The notes under the pieces were generated by a model that was not told where the DNA came from, ran no database searches, and worked only from the letters and a program-made list of their open reading frames with translations. From Imbricaverruca yamaguchii (lineage: Eukaryota; Arthropoda; Thecostraca; Neoverrucidae), in the NCBI GenBank assembly GCA_034440575.1, contig JAOTOL010001570.1, positions 753,501 through 817,500 on the forward strand: 64,000 nucleotides of DNA. Reading direction: 5' to 3'. The translations under genes were made by a program, and so were the position numbers. Positions 60,263-64,000 of the stretch are shown here, in pieces; the stretch's first letter is position 1; each line of letters starts with the position of its first letter.

Positions 60263-60440
60263 GGGGGCGGGGATGACCGAGTGGTTAAGGTTTCGGGCTC
60301 TGGGTACCAAAGGTCCTGGGTTCGACTCTAGCGCCACTCAGGACATTTCCCAATCCCGCGGCCCACCGGCGAAACAGTGTGGGCGGCGCCATTAGCCGTG
60401 AATGTGCATAAAGTGTGTCGTGAACTAACCAATAAACAAA
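60263..60440 (+). mobile_element. tRNA-derived SINE, family B, full-length
   Basis: Head GGGATGACCGAGTGGTTAAG, box B GGGTTCGACTC, complete body and AACCAATAAACAAA tail. AGAGGACCTCTGG before and AGAGGACTCTCTGG after form an imperfect target duplication. Confidence 0.92.
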
Positions 60441-60449
60441 CAGAGGACT

Positions 60450-62255
60450 CTCTGGCAACTGTCCAAATCTTGCACTTTTTTCCACTAGTATGCACGCTTC
60501 ATTTTGAGAAGTATGCCCGAGTGGAAAAGACGTAACAATGTGGGGTCATCCTTATCATGAACCCCTCCCTATTAAAGTTTGCCTGAACGTAGCTGGTAAC
60601 AGAAACAAGCAATTGTTCATGGAGATGAGCATTGATATATTTACTCAAGCTAATGATACCCATGCCATAATTATAAATTATATATATATACGCATATACA
60701 TATATGGAGGGGCCCCTTCAAAATAGCGTGACAGAAATTCCAAGAGCTTGGAAAAGTGCCGTACTGCCTCTAAGTAGGCAGGGCGGCCCTTTTCAGACGT
60801 TCGCCCCTGCATCAAGTCCTGGCTACTCCACTGTCTGGAATAAGGCTGCCCTTGCTGATAGTCCTCGGTTGATTGGGGTTGATTGGCTCGTTTTGCTGTT
60901 GGGTAATTGGGTTATTCCCCCTGGGAGAAAGGTCGGTTATTTTCCTAAATAAGAAACAAAAGGACTAATAGTGACCCGCCATGGTCGTATGCCGCCCCTG
61001 CGCCGGCTTGTACATCCACACCGCCCATTGCGTTTTTGTAATAGCGTTGATACGGTACTCGGCGGCTGCACAGTGTATACGTGTCTACGTTATGGGCCCG
61101 GCAATGTGTGCCCTTGAGCTGCATGCATAGCTATTAGCGCAGTGTTGGCCGTGGACAGCGGGACTGCAGGCGAGCAACAGTCGGGAGACCGGAATGTGGC
61201 GGATTCCAGACCAATGACCCGTAGAGGGGTGGGAATAACCGGCGGGCGGTGCGAAAGTGGCCAGGGTTCGACGGCGTGGCTTTACGACGGGGGTGTGCAC
61301 TCAGGCGCGGGCTGGACAGTATTTGGGGTGCTCTGATGACATCCATTGGCATGGTGTTTAAGGTATGCAGCAGTGTTCGGTCGCTCTCGAATTACCAAAC
61401 GGGTTGATATAAAATAGCCCGCTGCCGCCGTTAAATTAATGAAGTTCTATCTTCGACATCAGTTATGTTACGATATGTTACATCAGTTATCAGTTATCAG
61501 CCATTACTATCGCACAATATCTCCCCCAGCCTTACCAGCTGCAACGGTCCAGTACCAACTGTCCCTTATTTGAGCTGGGTCTGTATTAAGAGCTACTTGA
61601 AATATGTAGCAGAGCTTTACATCATCGAGCTTGCGAGCGTTGTGGTCCGACATTTTCTGCAGGATCGAATGCAAGGTGCTCCCATTTCCCTCGATGTTCC
61701 AAAGTGGCGCAACAGCAGAGCACTGGAAGCTGCAGTATCTGTAATGGCCACCAGCCTCGGCGACAGAACATATTCGTCACACAGGTGGCACATTGTGGCT
61801 GCAGCGACAGAACACAGTCGGCACGATGACTGTGACGTCACGTGCCTGACACCGGATGTGACCTGCGACGCCCGCGGCAGGTACACAGCGGCTGCGTTGG
61901 GGGACGTGGAGGCGTTCGTTATGGTGCTTTTTTGTTAGTTTTTGTTCTTTCAAGGTTGTAAGTCATAGCCTTCAAGCTAAAAAGTTATAAAGCTTGCTAA
62001 GAGCGCCAGGTGCCCTTCGGAGCATATGAAGGGAAGGTAGGTTAAATGAACAAAAATATACCTTTTAGTTCCTAAGCAAAGCTATATTATCGGTTCCAAA
62101 GCAACTATCAACCCCAGCCATGACCAATCCCTTTGACATCACCGAGCGATCGTTGTCGAGTTTTACCTGTACCCCTTCAGCTCTCCGAGACTCCACTCGA
62201 AAGCGCCGGCAAGCTGCTGCCTTAATGCGGTCACGTGATCAAGGTCAGCACGCAC
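60450..62255. other. stretch without recognised content
   Basis: No supported gene. The + frame at 61465-61938 is 157 codons and less repetitive than most. It has no recognised domain, and the start context and splice borders are unremarkable. Confidence 0.5.
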
Positions 62256-62260
62256 TGCGA

Positions 62261-62445
62261 AGATGCCCTTCCAGTCCACCTGTATGTGCCGAGCCATACT
62301 TTGCCTACCAAGATGCCCTTCCAGTCCACCTGTACGTGCCGAGCCAGGCTTTGCCTACCAAGATGCCTTTCCAGTCCACCTGTACGTGCCGAGCCAGACT
62401 TTGCCTACCAAGATGCCCTTCCAGTCCACCTGGTGTGCCGAGCCA
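62261..62445. repeat. 50-bp minisatellite, four units
   Basis: GATGCCCTTCCAGTCCACCT plus GTACGTGCCGAGCC and TTTGCCTACCAA. The frames open through it are of no recognised family. Confidence 0.95.
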
Positions 62446-63074
62446 GACTGCCTGTCAGTTTGGTTCCGCTCCCCTTGTTGACGGCGAGTGTCAGCCACCA
62501 TGCCCAGGCGCCGTTCTGGACATCAGCCACCGCTTCTCAGAGTGCAGACAGCCGGTGTTCGGTGCCGCTCCTGGGAACGGGCGGAGCGCCGGACCTGACT
62601 TGGGCTTTCAGTCTCTGCCCACCGCGCGCGCTGATTATCGAACAGGGTGTCCAATTACACGGCTGGCTCACGGTCTTGTGGCTTCATTCTTGCCACGACT
62701 AGTTTCCGCTTTGGACTCGCCGAATCGACTTTTCCACTGGGCGGACGGCGCGCTGCCGATGCGCGCGCAGCTGGTGGCAACGCCAGCAGAGCGCCGCTCC
62801 GCCGGCGAGACAGCATCATAATTGGTGTTCGTCTCCTGACACACCAACTTCATCAATAGACAGTTGTTCTTTGTGTGATCAATCGTCAGATCATCTTCAG
62901 ACAACAGCCTCCCGCACATCGGAGAGTCGCTCTCACCACATGGCAGCCGATCTCTAAGCATGTCTTGTATAGTAGCTACAAATTGGCATTACTGCGCGAG
63001 CCTCCGCAGCTCACCAAGGTAGGCAACAATCAACTGGCTGCTTCTTCTGTTGTACGTGCTAGATGGAAATCGAG

Positions 63075-63440
63075 CCACAACAGCCATTGGTCTTGGTTTT
63101 TAATTTCAATTTTAATAATTTTATCCGAGTTCTTTCCTGGAGTGGCTTTGTGAACCAGGGTCCTATCGCTAAGTACGGCTTGTTGCGTTCACCCTGGACC
63201 CACCACCAGATCCATGAATTACAGTTCGACGGCAGAATTTTAACCGAAAGTTTAGAGTGCCGCCAAGGCACCGAAACGGCCACCCGGCAACTCGTCCCCG
63301 GCCTTATCGGGCCACCCGCCAACTGACCCTCCCAACCGGGTGCTAAATGCGAGCGCGCGAAGCGACTCGAACCCTTTGCTGCCAGGACAGGGGAGACCAG
63401 AGCAGGCCAACGCTCTAACAAGCTGCGCTGCTGGTTGCAA
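63075..63440 (-). mobile_element. SINE-like element, family D, longer copy
   Basis: On the - strand: CTTGTTAGAGCGTTGG, box B GGGTTCGAGTCG, GAGGGTCAGTTGGCGGGTGG, TAAAATTCTGCCGTCGAACT and CAGGGTGAACGC, then an AAATTAAAA-type tail near 63100. Collinear with 1706-2032. Confidence 0.8.
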
Positions 63441-64000
63441 ACGTTTACCCAACATACAAAGTGTATCCTCAAAACGTGTGTCCTTGACCTTGCCATCAGG
63501 CCCTTACCGAGAGCCTGTCTCCTTATCACTTGCGACGGGTAGTGCGGAGGGTTCTGTCCATCCTCGGTGGCACCATCTGCGCCAAATAAAAAAATATCTC
63601 CGGTGTGAATGCGGAGAATGTAGGGACATTCCTCCGGCAGCCCAGATATGTCGTGGTGTAATCACTCTGCCTATTTCCTCTTGTGCCGTGCCACGCAGAA
63701 TTATTCAAAGTTATCATGGTCTCCTGTTGTAATTACTGAGCCTCACACTGGCAAAGCGGTGCGTGCTACTCGGCTAGCTCGCGTGCACTGTTGTCCGGCG
63801 GCTCGGCACCCCCGACCTCGCGGTCACTGTTCCCCAGGCTGCGGCTCGCGTCTGGTGATGCACATTCAGAGGTGCACATTTATCGCAACCTCTTGCCAGG
63901 GCTTCAGGACCAATGTTTTCTTTGGATCTTCAACGCCACAAAAGTGTCAGATCTTCATCGGAGTGTATCAGCATGGGGTGACCCAGACAAGTAAAAAATA

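Noticed and set aside
60263..60345. Apparent tRNA-Leu gene
   Set aside because: It is the head of a complete family B SINE with body, tail and target duplication.
61465..61938. 157-codon + frame with mixed composition
   Set aside because: No recognisable motif; length is not exceptional for open sequence in this region.

Overview
This is a window of animal nuclear DNA, not bacterial, viral or organellar. It has short intron-split exons with GT..AG borders, several tRNA-derived SINE families with target-site duplications, long microsatellites and about twenty minisatellites. No rRNA, CRISPR array, long transposase or reverse-transcriptase reading frame was seen. SINEs, GC-rich CpG-rich exons and scattered GGTTAGG-like words fit an arthropod, perhaps a crustacean. 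That taxonomic guess is inference.

The one fully convincing gene is FANCM on the + strand at 28693-38492. Nine exons join in frame into 503 codons. They give the N-terminus, helicase motifs I, Ia, II (DEAH) and III, and the helical insert that follows. The second helicase lobe and the C-terminal nuclease-like region are not visible in the remaining 25 kb. A second, small gene lies on the - strand at 50552-55028: a 56-residue membrane protein in two exons that resembles BRI3 (brain protein I3). Two weaker - strand candidates (18718-14920 and 7840-3716) look like N-termini of type II membrane proteins. They share an intron position and may be related to the NAALADase/glutamate carboxypeptidase (M28B) family.

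Layout: 1-19.6 kb is GC-rich, full of minisatellites, SINE copies and the two candidate membrane-protein N-termini. 19.7-27.5 kb is AT-rich and strikingly poor in CpG, with no gene seen. 27.5-38.5 kb holds an old interspersed repeat and FANCM. 38.5-50 kb is repeat-dominated (43-47 bp and 80 bp minisatellites, GA and TA microsatellites, SINE fragments). 50-55 kb is the BRI3-like gene with minisatellites beside and inside it. 55-64 kb holds more SINEs and minisatellites and one weak exon candidate.

The most unusual signals are: (1) minisatellites whose repeat unit contains a splice junction of the neighbouring exon, clearest at the FANCM Walker A donor and the DEAH-exon acceptor; (2) a series of roughly 50-58 bp micro-insertions sharing one SINE/LINE-like 3' tail, each flanked by 9-16 bp target-site duplications; (3) a SINE nested in an older repeat for which a second copy gives the empty site; and (4) a FANCM gene that appears to lack its second half.
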